Positions 8,474-17,578 of a DNA stretch of 64,000 nucleotides are shown here, one piece after another (positions within the stretch are counted from its first letter, which is position 1; each line of letters opens with the position of its first letter). Origin of the DNA: an uncultured Chloroflexales bacterium (GTDB lineage: Bacteria > Chloroflexota > Chloroflexia > Chloroflexales > Chloroflexaceae); assembly GCA_937902315.1 (NCBI GenBank), contig CALGUG010000009.1, positions 96,329 to 160,328 on the forward strand, read 5' to 3'. The notes beneath the pieces were generated by a model, which was not told the DNA's origin, did not search any database, and saw only the letters and a program-made list of their open reading frames with translations. The translations under genes and the position numbers were made by a program.

Positions 8474-10858
8474 TTATTGTGCTTTTGGTAACTGCCGCAG
8501 AATGGTTGGGTCAGTAATCTGATCGTCGTTGGCGAGCAAAAGCGCTTTACTGATAATCATTGAGAGCTGATGATCCTGTTCGACTTGTAACAATTGGCTG
8601 GTGTCTTGTGGTATCAGTTCTTTCCTTGCCGAAACAACACAGAGGTACTGATTGCTCGGATCGATAAAGATGCTTCCGTTATCATAGCGGATCTTATAGT
8701 TGTGAATCTGCCCTTGGATTGTCAGATAATCTTCGTCTAAGCGGCACTGCGAAGCGATTTTAAGCCGCGGTATGAGCGAACTGAGTTGCTCTCGGCGTCG
8801 TGCTACCAGTTTTGGATTGCCCTGTTGCTGGGAACGATCAACCCGTCTAATTGTCCTAGCGCGATACTCGTTGCGGTCATGCCAATCCGGATCGAGTTGA
8901 GTAAAGCATTGGCGAATCAGGTAGTCGATGTCTCGCATGGCTTCGGAAAAGATTACTTCCGGAATCTCTTCAACCCGTAGTGGCTCCTGATCTGGCCATC
9001 GGTAATAACTATGCGAAACTTTATACTGTTCAGCACTCATGCGGTAAAAACGGATCTGGTCGCTTGTCAAAGGATTATCGTTGTAGGGTTGATCAAGGGG
9101 GTCGCTCAGCCAGTACTCGATTCGTAGCCCCGCATCTGCTAACAAGAGCCGGACTGAACTGTCGGAAGTATACAGGCTTGCTTGTTGCCAGCGCAATCTA
9201 TTGCGCGCTTTGTCTAGATCGGCCTTTTGGAAGATATGTCCAGCAAAACGGTTAGAGTAGGTCGCCGTTTGCCGCTCTGCATCGGTCAAAATATAGACCT
9301 CGCGTTCGGCTTGAGGGAAGGGCTGTTCTACTTTATGGCGCTTGATCCAGTTGCGCCAAGCCAACACTTCTTCGCTTGCAACGCCGAGTGGGTGCCAGAG
9401 CCGTACCTTTAGCTCGTCACAGGTTTCCAGCGCTTCACCAGTATGCGTGACCAAGTGATCCTTGTGCCAGATCGCATTGGTGGCTGAGCCATCTGGATGT
9501 TGAAAGCGCCAGATCAAGCGCCGTGCGATCGCGCCCACCAAGGGATGATTGAGGTAACGCTGCCGCCACTCAGTGAAGCTCCACTCAAGTGGGCTACGAT
9601 AAAACTGTTCGATCCGCCATAGCTGCTCGGTATAGTCGAGCTGAATCAGCTTCTGCAAACGTTGAAATTCCTTGAAGGCAACGCTGCGCCTGATCGCTTC
9701 AGGAAGCCCTGCGATCTCTTCCCCATTAGCGTTGAAGTAGCTCTGATAGAAATAATCCTTATGCAGTTGCAATTTGATGGTGTAGCCTTCGATCACCTGT
9801 TGGTAGCTACCGATTGAGCTGAAATTGGCGTAATTGGCGAGGCTTAATTCGTGGATCTTGGCGAAACTCAGTCCGTTCTCTGCTGCAAACTGCTTATGGA
9901 ATTGGAGAATCTGCTTTTGAATCTGATTGTGGCGACAGGCAAGCCGAATATGCTCGATCGCTTGTAGATTGTGGGGCATGGGCATCTGGCTGAGGCTCCA
10001 CAATAAAGCGTGACCAAACTTGCGCGTCTTCTCACGCGGTAGGCTTTGGTAGATACGGCGAGTCAATTCGGTCAGGAAGCCTAAACTGTTCAGATCGCTG
10101 ATCGCACCGCCTAGCCATAACAAGCCTTTTAAGAGCGACGCATAGCTCGGCTCTAGTCGCGTGAGCGATTTGTTGCGCGCAACATCCCACACCACAACAC
10201 GAGATAACCAGCTCTCTAGGAAGTGCTGAACTTGCTTGTATCCGATCTGCTCAACCAAGCTGCGGCTTTTCTTAACCCAAGCTCTACCGGGCGAGCTGTT
10301 TACTGCGCGACTGCAATGCAAGAGCAATTCTTGCCATAGCCGTTGTTCTTCCGCTTGCAGAACTGCTAGATCGTTGCGAATGTTTTCGACCCAACTATCG
10401 TTACAATTCGCCAAAATATCCTTATACACCAGCCGTTTCAGTTCAAAAAAGCGACTCGTTTTGAAGTAACTGGTATTAGTTTCAAACTTATCAACAAGCT
10501 CACGAACGGCCTGCAACAGATCAGGACTATGTTCGACTTTGGCCAACTGTCGTAAGATATTTTCGCAGCTAAGCGATGAGATCGGGACATATGACTGTAT
10601 GAACCTAGTAAGACTTTCAGTTTCAAACCCAATCACATAGTTGAAAAGATGGCGTATTAACGAGTGGCATATCCAGCTGCCGTAACGATCGTATTGTTCG
10701 CTTCCTGCTATAAGCTCTTGAAGATACCCATAGCGCGTTGCTGGATCGGCTTGCGCCATCGCTTGTTTTGTGGCTTTAAGCAGAGGATCACGGCTTTGGT
10801 AGCTCTTGGCCGCCATTAATGCTGGCAGGTCGAAGCTGCTATGTTCGATTGTAGACAT
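8474..10858 (-). CDS. DUF4132 domain protein, paralogue 2
   Basis: Protein of 794 residues. The N-terminal ~400 residues are helical and repeat-like. A DUF4132-type core follows, recognised by WRQRYLNHPLVGAIARR, KVRLWHPLG, EREVYILTDAERQT and YSNRFAGHI. The C-terminal part ends with a short beta-rich segment (YKIRYDNGSIFIDPSNQYL). No signal peptide or membrane segment, so cytoplasmic. The biochemical role of DUF4132 is not known to me; relatives such as MolR were linked to molybdate metabolism in older work. GGAG precedes the ATG at 10858. It follows a paralogue of the same length and layout; the two are almost identical in the core but differ strongly at both ends. Confidence 0.85.
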   Translation of the reverse strand: MSTIEHSSFDLPALMAAKSYQSRDPLLKATKQAMAQADPATRYGYLQELIAGSEQYDRYGSWICHSLIRHLFNYVIGFETESLTRFIQSYVPISSLSCENILRQLAKVEHSPDLLQAVRELVDKFETNTSYFKTSRFFELKRLVYKDILANCNDSWVENIRNDLAVLQAEEQRLWQELLLHCSRAVNSSPGRAWVKKSRSLVEQIGYKQVQHFLESWLSRVVVWDVARNKSLTRLEPSYASLLKGLLWLGGAISDLNSLGFLTELTRRIYQSLPREKTRKFGHALLWSLSQMPMPHNLQAIEHIRLACRHNQIQKQILQFHKQFAAENGLSFAKIHELSLANYANFSSIGSYQQVIEGYTIKLQLHKDYFYQSYFNANGEEIAGLPEAIRRSVAFKEFQRLQKLIQLDYTEQLWRIEQFYRSPLEWSFTEWRQRYLNHPLVGAIARRLIWRFQHPDGSATNAIWHKDHLVTHTGEALETCDELKVRLWHPLGVASEEVLAWRNWIKRHKVEQPFPQAEREVYILTDAERQTATYSNRFAGHIFQKADLDKARNRLRWQQASLYTSDSSVRLLLADAGLRIEYWLSDPLDQPYNDNPLTSDQIRFYRMSAEQYKVSHSYYRWPDQEPLRVEEIPEVIFSEAMRDIDYLIRQCFTQLDPDWHDRNEYRARTIRRVDRSQQQGNPKLVARRREQLSSLIPRLKIASQCRLDEDYLTIQGQIHNYKIRYDNGSIFIDPSNQYLCVVSARKELIPQDTSQLLQVEQDHQLSMIISKALLLANDDQITDPTILRQLPKAQ

Positions 10859-10940
10859 GCTCTAGGCTCCAATTAAATGCTCTTTTCCATCTTTACTACT
10901 CGTTTACGGTTTCGATCTGAGCTGTCTAACATATTTTCGG

Positions 10941-13367
10941 CTAGACAACCCGTTGATTGAGATTGCGGCTCGCATACTCTATTTGGCGCAAAATAGTCGG
11001 ATCGGTAATTTGATGATCATTGGCCAGTAAATGGGCTTTGCTGAGGATCATCGACAGTTTGTAGTCTTGTTCGGCTTGGAGTAAGCTTGCGGTCTGAGCC
11101 GGAACCAGTTCTCGCCTAGCTGAGACAATGCACAAGTATTGGTTACTTGGCTGCATAAAAACGCTGCCATTTTTACAAGAGATCTTATAGGTTCCTCGTT
11201 TTCCTTTTACAACCAGAAAATCACCTTCTAGATGGCAATCTGACCCTATCTTCAGGCGTGGAAGCAACTGTTCAAGCGTAGTGAGCCACTCAGGCCCCCT
11301 AAGCCAGTTGTCCGATGAGACAGAATGGGTGAGTCTGTTGAAAGCTCTGCGGGTGTTGTTTTGAGGCTGCCAAGTCGGATCGATTTGGGTTGGGCAGCTT
11401 TCTAACAGGCGATAGACGTCGCGCATCACTTCGGAGAAGAGCAGCTCGGGAACTTCTTCCAAGGCCATTGGTTGGAGATTGTAATCGTGGTAATAGACGT
11501 GATGACGACCCTTTCGCTCTTCTGGAAGCTGATAAAAACGCACTTGATCGCTTGTAAACAGACCCCCACTACCAAATTCCTCGACGTCTACTCCATCAAG
11601 CCAATAGGAAATCATAAATCGGCCATCGGGCAGCAGCAGCGACACGACTCCATTAGGATCAAACAGCACAGTTCGTTGCCAGCGAAGTTTTTTGCAGGCT
11701 TTTTGCAGATCACGCTTACGCAATATATGCCCAGCGAAGCGGTTGGAATAGCTCTCTGTCTGCCGCTCTGCATCGGTCAAAATATAGACCTCGCGCTCAG
11801 CTTGAGGGAAGGGCTGTTTGAGCTTATGGCGTTTGATCCAGTTGCGCCAAGCCAGCACATCCTCGGTCGCTACGCCGAGCGGATGCCAGAGCCGCACCTT
11901 CAGTTCGTCGCAGCTTTCCAGCCTTTCGTCAGCATGTGTGACCAATCGATCATTGTGCCAGATCGCATCGGTGGCTGAGCCATCTGCTCGCTGAAAGCGC
12001 CAGATCAGACGACGTGCGATTGCACCCACCAAGGGATGATCGAGGTAACGCTGGCGCCATTCCTCAAAGTTCCACTCAAGCGGGCTACGATAGAGCTGCT
12101 CGATCCGCCATAGTTGATCTTTGAAGTCGCGTTGGATCAGCTTCTGCAAACGCTGAAATGCTTTGAAATCTTCGCTCGCTTGGATTTGCTCGGGCAGCTT
12201 TTTGATCGGCTGGCCCTGCGCATCGAAGTAGGCAAGCAGGAAACGATCGTTGCGGATCTGTACTCGAATCGTGTAGCCTTCAATTCGCTGTTCATACGCT
12301 CCTACAGCACTAAAATTGGCGTAATTGGCTACACAGCGCTCCTGAGCTCGTGCCATGCTAAGCTGATCGGTCTCTGCCAATCGCTTAAGCGCTTTGTTGA
12401 TCTGCTTACCGGCTTGGTGTTGAGCGCAGCTTAGGCGCAGATAGCCTAAGGTCTGATAGTTGTGCGGCTCAGGCATTTGAGCGATGCTCCATAGGAGCGC
12501 TTGTGTATAGGGTCGCGTAATGGTGGCTGGAGAGGAGCTATACAACGTTTGGATGACTTCAAGCAGAGTCGGCAGTAATTGAGGATCACGAATAAGGCCA
12601 GCTAGCCAAAAGAGACCTTTAGGCATCTGCCTGTAAGCAGGGTCGATCCTGTTCCGGCCTCGTTTAGGATCGATGCTTCCCTCGCTACTGGCAACCAACC
12701 AAGCTGAGAGATGGCTTGTAACCTGTTGGCTACCGATTTGCTTCACCAACTTTTGGGCATGGGTGACCCACGTACGTGATGGAGTGATCGAGTTGGCGCG
12801 ATTGCAATGGAAGAGCAGTTTTTGCCACAGTTTTGCTTCTGCTGCGGGGACGGCTTTGAGCTTCTGCCGAGCGAGCACAACCCAAGGGTCGTTGCAGTTG
12901 GCGAGAATATCGTCATAGACCATCGACTTGAGCTTGAAGAAGCTCCTTTGCTTGAGTTGATTGTCGCTTTCAAGTCGATCGACCAGATCGCGAATAGCCG
13001 CTAGCAATGCGGGTGTTCGCTCGTACTTTTGGGCGAGTTTTAGGATTTTGTGAAGAGGAACCCGAAAAGGTCGTCCATAGGACTGCATCAGCCAAATAAA
13101 CTCATCGGGCTGAAAATCGATCGGATATGTAAACGTGGCCTCTGCTAAGCTATGAAACGGCCAATAACTGTTATTGCTCTGTCCCTGAGCAAACTCCGCC
13201 AGTTGGCGAAGATAGAAATAACGCGTTCTTGGATCAGCCTGTTGGATGAAAGCGACATGCTGCTTAAAAGCCTGATTCTGGCTTGCACGAAATTCCCTCC
13301 ACTCATCATTACTCAGCCTAATGCCTCGTGGCGTAAGAAAGACCTCTAGATTAAGTTGATCGAGCAT
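10941..13367 (-). CDS. DUF4132 domain protein, paralogue 1
   Basis: Protein of 808 residues with the same architecture as its downstream neighbour: a helical N-terminal half, a DUF4132 core (WRQRYLDHPLVGAIARR, KVRLWHPLG, EREVYILTDAERQT) and a C-terminal beta-rich tail (YKISCKNGSVFMQPSNQYL). GGAGG lies seven bases before the ATG at 13367. The stop codon of the preceding small gene is only three bases away, so translation is probably coupled. The tail IISKALLLANDDQITDPTIL in paralogue 2 matches ILSKAHLLANDHQITDPTIL here, showing conservation also at the very C-terminus. Function unknown. Confidence 0.85.
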   Translation of the reverse strand: MLDQLNLEVFLTPRGIRLSNDEWREFRASQNQAFKQHVAFIQQADPRTRYFYLRQLAEFAQGQSNNSYWPFHSLAEATFTYPIDFQPDEFIWLMQSYGRPFRVPLHKILKLAQKYERTPALLAAIRDLVDRLESDNQLKQRSFFKLKSMVYDDILANCNDPWVVLARQKLKAVPAAEAKLWQKLLFHCNRANSITPSRTWVTHAQKLVKQIGSQQVTSHLSAWLVASSEGSIDPKRGRNRIDPAYRQMPKGLFWLAGLIRDPQLLPTLLEVIQTLYSSSPATITRPYTQALLWSIAQMPEPHNYQTLGYLRLSCAQHQAGKQINKALKRLAETDQLSMARAQERCVANYANFSAVGAYEQRIEGYTIRVQIRNDRFLLAYFDAQGQPIKKLPEQIQASEDFKAFQRLQKLIQRDFKDQLWRIEQLYRSPLEWNFEEWRQRYLDHPLVGAIARRLIWRFQRADGSATDAIWHNDRLVTHADERLESCDELKVRLWHPLGVATEDVLAWRNWIKRHKLKQPFPQAEREVYILTDAERQTESYSNRFAGHILRKRDLQKACKKLRWQRTVLFDPNGVVSLLLPDGRFMISYWLDGVDVEEFGSGGLFTSDQVRFYQLPEERKGRHHVYYHDYNLQPMALEEVPELLFSEVMRDVYRLLESCPTQIDPTWQPQNNTRRAFNRLTHSVSSDNWLRGPEWLTTLEQLLPRLKIGSDCHLEGDFLVVKGKRGTYKISCKNGSVFMQPSNQYLCIVSARRELVPAQTASLLQAEQDYKLSMILSKAHLLANDHQITDPTILRQIEYASRNLNQRVV

Positions 13368-13370
13368 GTT

Positions 13371-13775
13371 CTAGCCTCCGACCAGAGGCACCAGTTTGAG
13401 GAAGGTGACAACAGTTTGTGGATTGAGATTGACATAGTCGTCCAGGTGGTCAACTTGGCGCTCGTCGATCAGAATCAGCAGACCGTTGCGCTCAAAGGCG
13501 GAGCAAGCCAGTTCAAGCTGCTGTTCAACATTCAGTTTGGCGATAGTGCGAATGGCAGGGCGCTGGGGGTTAAGCAGCTCTTGGCCTTGGAGCTGCATAA
13601 AGCTATTGAGGTTACTTGCTTGTTGGGCATTGTATGCCGCGATCTCTTGTTCGATGCGTTGGCGGATCAGTTCGCGCACCGTGATGTAGTTATTTGGCAG
13701 TTCAAGCACAAATTCCGTGATAGGAGTGCCCAAACCCGTAGCTAACTCATCGCGAACGGTGATTTCTGTCTGCAT
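13371..13775 (-). CDS. Small partner protein of the DUF4132 pair (hypothetical)
   Basis: Protein of 134 residues and first gene of the operon. It has an N-terminal beta-rich part (FVLELPNNYITVRELIRQ, about residues 22-39), then a charged helix (RIEQEIAAYNAQQASN), then a C-terminal region with LELACSAFERNGLLILID and a hydrophobic end TVVTFLKLVPLVGG. It has no known catalytic motif. The LPNNYITVRELI segment and the size suggest a ubiquitin-like or small adaptor fold, which is a guess. AGGGG lies six bases before the ATG at 13775; a TTG at 13805 is less likely. The three-base gap to the first DUF4132 gene implies obligate co-expression. Confidence 0.75.
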   Translation of the reverse strand: MQTEITVRDELATGLGTPITEFVLELPNNYITVRELIRQRIEQEIAAYNAQQASNLNSFMQLQGQELLNPQRPAIRTIAKLNVEQQLELACSAFERNGLLILIDERQVDHLDDYVNLNPQTVVTFLKLVPLVGG

Positions 13776-13844
13776 ACAATGCCCCTTTCTCATACTCTTA
13801 TTCAAAGCAAATACTCGTGTATGGGGTCAGTGTAGCCTAAGCTT

Positions 13845-13861
13845 GTGACAGCTAGTGTCAC
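13845..13861. promoter_or_regulatory. Palindrome upstream of the DUF4132 operon
   Basis: GTGACA-GCTAG-TGTCAC, perfect 6-bp arms with a 5-base centre, 70 bases upstream of the operon's first start codon. It may be an operator for the minus-strand operon or the divergent plus-strand gene. The remaining 13776-14087 space is AT-rich and holds nothing else I can name. Confidence 0.4.
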
Positions 13862-14087
13862 TATTTGGAGTGAATATTAAAAAAAGGTAGTGAATATGGA
13901 TCGAGCTGGATCGGAGGTAGTTCGTTGCAGGATGTAGAAATATGGTAAATAGATCGATTTTGTTTGGAAACTGTGCAAAAACAGTGATTATTGACGTTTC
14001 TATGCTTACAAATCGATCTGTTGGCTCTATCTATGCTACGTTCAAATTGGTGGCTTGAATCCGATCCTCGCGTGAAGGAGGACGCCA

Positions 14088-14378
14088 ATGTTGGCATCGA
14101 ATAGTTTATCGATCTATGTTTCGCTTTTGGGCTTGTTATATTGGTTCTGGCTGGCAGGCTGGATGGAGCTGCTCGGCCGCTTTTACCCCTTCGCTATCAG
14201 TTTTCTAATTGTTTATGGCTTGCTGAGCTTGATTAAGTTCGGCCTTTGGCGCTTTTTAGTCACAAGTTTTGCTTGCCTTTTGTTTGTTCTTCTAGCCTAC
14301 CGCATCTATAGCACGCACTGGGATCCCGCCAGCCTGATCTTAACTCAGTCGTTGCTACCAAATATATCGCTGCGATAA
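14088..14378 (+). CDS. Small membrane protein (hypothetical, 96 aa)
   Basis: Very hydrophobic protein with about three membrane-spanning segments: SIYVSLLGLLYWFWLAGWM (about residues 8-26), FAISFLIVYGLLSLI (about 35-49) and FLVTSFACLLFVLLAYRIY (about 56-74). A short C-terminal tail follows. A near-perfect AAGGAGG lies six bases before the ATG, which makes this a real gene despite its size. No family is recognised. It is divergent from the DUF4132 operon and 121 bases upstream of the pyruvate oxidase gene, with no obvious terminator between. Confidence 0.75.
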   Translation: MLASNSLSIYVSLLGLLYWFWLAGWMELLGRFYPFAISFLIVYGLLSLIKFGLWRFLVTSFACLLFVLLAYRIYSTHWDPASLILTQSLLPNISLR

Positions 14379-14499
14379 TCTGCATTTTTGTTAGCGAATT
14401 AGCGGGTTAGCGGCGTTAATCTTGCTGTCTTTTCCTTAGACCTTCCAGCTTCAGACGCCCCAAAATGGTATGCGCAAGCTTTGAAGAAAGGACTAAGGA

Positions 14500-16227
14500 A
14501 TGGCCCGTACAGTAGCCGCTATGCTGGTTGAAGCCCTGATTCAAGCCGGGGTCAAACGTGTGTATGGGATTGTCGGTGACAGCCTCAACCCTGTGACCGA
14601 GGCGATACGCAAAGAGAAGCGTTTACAGTGGATCCATGTGCGACACGAGGAGGTAGCCGCCTTTGCGGCTGGCGCAGAGGCTCAGCTCACTGGTGGGTTA
14701 GTGGTCTGTGCGGGCAGTTGTGGCCCCGGAAACCTGCATCTCATCAACGGCTTGTACGACTGTCAGCGAAGTGGTGCCCCCGTCTTAGCGATCGCCTCAC
14801 ATATCCCCAGCAGCGAGATCGGTACCTCCTACTTTCAAGAGACACACCCTGAACAGCTCTTTGCCGAATGCAGCTACTACTGCGAGCTGATCTCTTCGGC
14901 CAAGCAAGCGCCGCGTGTCGTGCAAACCGCTATGCAACACGCCATCTCGCAAAGTGGGGTCGCTGTCATCGTACTGCCCGGCGATGTGGCGGGTCAAGAG
15001 ACGCCCGACAACTACATTCCCCAGGTGGCGCGCGCCTATTCGGTCACCCAGCCCGCTCCTGCGGAGCTGCAACAGCTCGCCGAGCTGATCAACGCCAGCA
15101 AGCGCATCACCATCTTCGGGGGGATCGGCTGCGCTGCGGCCCACGACGAGGTCGTCGCACTGGCCGAGCGTATCAAAGCGCCGGTAGCCTATGCCTTCCG
15201 CGGCAAAGCCTACCTCGAATACGACAACCCCTATGGGATCGGCATGACCGGCCTGCTCGGTTGGGGCGCGGCCTACGAGGCCATGCACGAGTGCGATCTG
15301 CTGCTGCTGTTGGGCACCGACTTCCCCTATGACCCCTTTATGCCGACCGATTGCAAGATCGCGCAGATCGATCTGCGCCCCGAGCGCCTGGGCCGCAGAG
15401 CGCGCTTGGATCTGGGCTTGTGCGGCGACATCAAGGCGACTCTGACGGCTCTGATGCCCTTGTTGCGCGGCGAGCAGCCCGATACCCACCTCGAGAAGAT
15501 GCGCAAAGCCTACTACAAAGCGGTCGAGAAGCAGAACGCCTATGTGGTGCATGGCGAGAAGCAGTCGCCCATTCGGCCCGAATTTGTGGCCGCCACCATC
15601 AACGAGCTGGCCGACAAGGACGCGATCTTCACGCTCGATACCGGAACGCCCAACATCTGGGGCGCGCGTTACATCCAAGCGGCGCGCAATCGACGTATGC
15701 TAGGCTCGTTTACGCACGGCTCGATGGCCAATGCTATGCCCCAGGCGCTCGGGGCGGCTCTGGCCTACCCTGGCCGCCAAGTGATCGCGCTGGCGGGCGA
15801 CGGCGGCTTGAGCATGCTGTTGGGCGACCTGATCACGATCGTACAGTATCAACTGCCGGTCAAGATCGTGGTCTTCAACAATGGGCAGCTCGATTTTGTG
15901 GCTCTAGAGATGGAACAAGCTGGCCTCGTGCCCTTCCAGACCGAGCTCTGGAACCCCAACTTCGCCAAGGTGGCCGAGGCGATCGGCGCTCAAGGGGTTC
16001 GTATCGAAGATCCCAAGCAGCTCAAGGAAGGGCTGCGCGCGGCCTTGGCGCACCAAGGCCCGACTTTGATCGACGTTGTTGTCGATGAGAACGCGCTCTC
16101 CTTGCCGCCCCACATCACGCTCGGTATGGCGGAGGGCTTTGCGCTCAGTATGGCTAAGCAGATCTTGGAGGGCAAAGGCGGCACAGTGGTCGATATCGTC
16201 AAAAACAATCTCCGTTTGCGCCCATAA
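14500..16227 (+). CDS. poxB: Pyruvate oxidase / pyruvate dehydrogenase (quinone)
   Basis: Thiamine-diphosphate and FAD enzyme of 575 residues, close to the usual ~572. It decarboxylates pyruvate to acetate and CO2 and, in the PoxB class, passes electrons to the membrane quinone pool. Visible features are the catalytic Glu in RHEEVAAFAAGAEA (about residue 50), the PYR-domain GSCGPGNLHLINGLYD, the central FAD domain (IFGGIGCAAAHDEV) and the ThDP motif GDGGLSMLLGDL...VVFNN. The C-terminal basic and hydrophobic end (VVDIVKNNLRLRP) is compatible with a lipid-binding tail. An AAAGGA ribosome binding site precedes the ATG. A 16-bp hairpin follows immediately, so it is probably monocistronic. A pyruvate oxidase releasing H2O2 is an alternative. 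Confidence 0.93.
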   Translation: MARTVAAMLVEALIQAGVKRVYGIVGDSLNPVTEAIRKEKRLQWIHVRHEEVAAFAAGAEAQLTGGLVVCAGSCGPGNLHLINGLYDCQRSGAPVLAIASHIPSSEIGTSYFQETHPEQLFAECSYYCELISSAKQAPRVVQTAMQHAISQSGVAVIVLPGDVAGQETPDNYIPQVARAYSVTQPAPAELQQLAELINASKRITIFGGIGCAAAHDEVVALAERIKAPVAYAFRGKAYLEYDNPYGIGMTGLLGWGAAYEAMHECDLLLLLGTDFPYDPFMPTDCKIAQIDLRPERLGRRARLDLGLCGDIKATLTALMPLLRGEQPDTHLEKMRKAYYKAVEKQNAYVVHGEKQSPIRPEFVAATINELADKDAIFTLDTGTPNIWGARYIQAARNRRMLGSFTHGSMANAMPQALGAALAYPGRQVIALAGDGGLSMLLGDLITIVQYQLPVKIVVFNNGQLDFVALEMEQAGLVPFQTELWNPNFAKVAEAIGAQGVRIEDPKQLKEGLRAALAHQGPTLIDVVVDENALSLPPHITLGMAEGFALSMAKQILEGKGGTVVDIVKNNLRLRP

Positions 16228-16233
16228 ATGCAA

Positions 16234-16273
16234 GACACTGCTGTTTCGCACGAGAAAGCGAAACAGCAGTGTC
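16234..16273 (+). terminator. Perfect 16-bp hairpin after poxB
   Basis: GACACTGCTGTTTCGC at 16234-16249 pairs exactly with 16258-16273 across an 8-base loop. No T-run follows, so it may act as a terminator or as a mRNA 3' stabiliser. Confidence 0.6.
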
Positions 16274-16297
16274 ACTCTCTGCTAGGGCCTATCGCTC

Positions 16298-16355
16298 TGG
16301 CGGAGAGGTCCTTAGCTTCCATTTGTTCCCAACCGCGTCCGCCTTCGGCTATCAG
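16298..16355 (+). repeat. REP-like dispersed element, family 1 (copy C)
   Basis: Contains TGGCGGAGAGG and the core GCGTCCGCCTTCGGCTAT. It lies between the convergent poxB and nitroreductase genes. Confidence 0.8.
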
Positions 16356-16420
16356 AGCCCCTTCCAACAAAAAGGGCTGTTTGCCGCCGCGCTGCCAGCG
16401 CCGATCGAACGCAGCGGCGA

Positions 16421-17248
16421 TCAGAGTAGCTCGAAGCCTTGTTCTTCGATGCAGCAGCGCAGCACATCGCGCCCCGAGAGGGTCTGCGGCCCAGCCACGC
16501 GGCGCGACGAGTGCGTCGACCAATCGACTTGCACATTCATCTGTTGCTGGCGATAGAAGGCTTGCATACGTTGGTTGTACTCTTCCAGAGCGCTCTCTTC
16601 TTGCTCGGTCGAATAGCTTTCGCGGTGCAGAACTGCTGCTTGAGGCAGACGCGGCTTGACCTCGACCTCGAGATCCTCTTTGGGCCAGCCCACGCATAAA
16701 CCAAAGATCGGGAAGACCCGTTTGGGCAGCTTCAGCTCGCGAGCCACTTCGAGCGGATGGTTGCGCATGCTGCCGATATAGACCGTGCCGAGGCCAAGCG
16801 ATTCGGCGGCCACCACGGCATTCTGGGCTGCCAAGGTCGCATCGATGCTGGCCATGAGGAACATCTCGGTGTAGCGCAGGGCCTCGTGGGGCAGGTCGCG
16901 CTGGCTGGCTATGCGGGTCAGGCGCGACAGATCGGCCAACCAAACCAGCAACAAGGGGCACTGGCTGACCTGTTTTTGGTTGCTAGCCAAAGTTGCCAAA
17001 CGATCTTTGCGCGCCTGATCTTCAACCGCGACCACACTCCAGGTCTGCAGGTTCGAGGAGGTTGGGGCGGACTGGGCGGCCGCTATCAAGGTTTCGAGCG
17101 TATACTCGGGAAGTGGTTTTGTGCTATATTCGCGGATCGAACGATGCTTGAGTAGGGTTTCGAGAGTTTCGTTCCAAGCGAATGGGCTAAACGGCACATC
17201 GTGTCCGTAGCGATCGTGCAGTGCCGACTGAGTATCAATCGTCTCCAT
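16421..17248 (-). CDS. NfsA/FRP-type nitroreductase (NADPH-dependent FMN oxidoreductase)
   Basis: Flavoprotein of 275 residues. The FMN-binding LLKHRSIREYS (about residues 32-42), APTSSNLQTWSVVAVED (about 61-77) and the distal ESLGLGTVYIGSMRN and FGLCVGWP are typical of the NfsA/FRP branch, which reduces nitroaromatics, quinones or flavin with NADPH. AGAGG precedes the ATG at 17248. The C-terminal extension after residue ~220 is charged and probably wraps the dimer. It is transcribed in the same direction as the MFS gene upstream, but a hairpin at 17510-17541 separates them. Confidence 0.9.
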   Translation of the reverse strand: METIDTQSALHDRYGHDVPFSPFAWNETLETLLKHRSIREYSTKPLPEYTLETLIAAAQSAPTSSNLQTWSVVAVEDQARKDRLATLASNQKQVSQCPLLLVWLADLSRLTRIASQRDLPHEALRYTEMFLMASIDATLAAQNAVVAAESLGLGTVYIGSMRNHPLEVARELKLPKRVFPIFGLCVGWPKEDLEVEVKPRLPQAAVLHRESYSTEQEESALEEYNQRMQAFYRQQQMNVQVDWSTHSSRRVAGPQTLSGRDVLRCCIEEQGFELL

Positions 17249-17409
17249 ACTACCTCTTTATACTCTTCAACTGCTGGGAATGTTGGTATTATAAAGCAAG
17301 ATTGTTTAAAATCTGCACTGTACAACTGCTCTTGGTGGTGTAATCGGAAATTCGCTTTGTATCGCCCTATTTGGGGGCGCTCTCGCTCGCTGCTAGCAGC
17401 TCAGCTTGC

Positions 17410-17483
17410 TGGGCGGGACCCTGATAGCCGTAGGCGGACGCGCCAAGGACCGCATGGGAGCGACAGCATTCGCCGCCAGAGTG
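17410..17483 (-). repeat. REP-like dispersed element, family 1 (copy D)
   Basis: Core reads GATAGCCGTAGGCGGACGCG at 17423-17442. The distal GCCGCCAGA can pair with the core. It fills most of the 330-base space between the MFS and nitroreductase genes. Confidence 0.8.
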
Positions 17484-17509
17484 TTGAAACAATCGGGTGG
17501 ATACAGCAT

Positions 17510-17541
17510 GAGAGATTTCGCACCCAAATGCGAAATCTCTC
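17510..17541 (-). terminator. Hairpin downstream of the MFS gene
   Basis: GAGAGATTTCGCA pairs perfectly with TGCGAAATCTCTC around a 6-base loop. No T-run on the minus strand. It shares the AGATTTCGC theme with the hairpins at 4126 and 25241. Confidence 0.6.
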
Positions 17542-17578
17542 GAATGCCTTGTGTTATGTCTGTTTGCGGAGCGCCCGT

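Noticed and set aside
16228..16961. Open frames across the end of poxB and the nitroreductase gene
   Set aside because: They cross the hairpin and family-1 repeat or shadow the nitroreductase; composition only.
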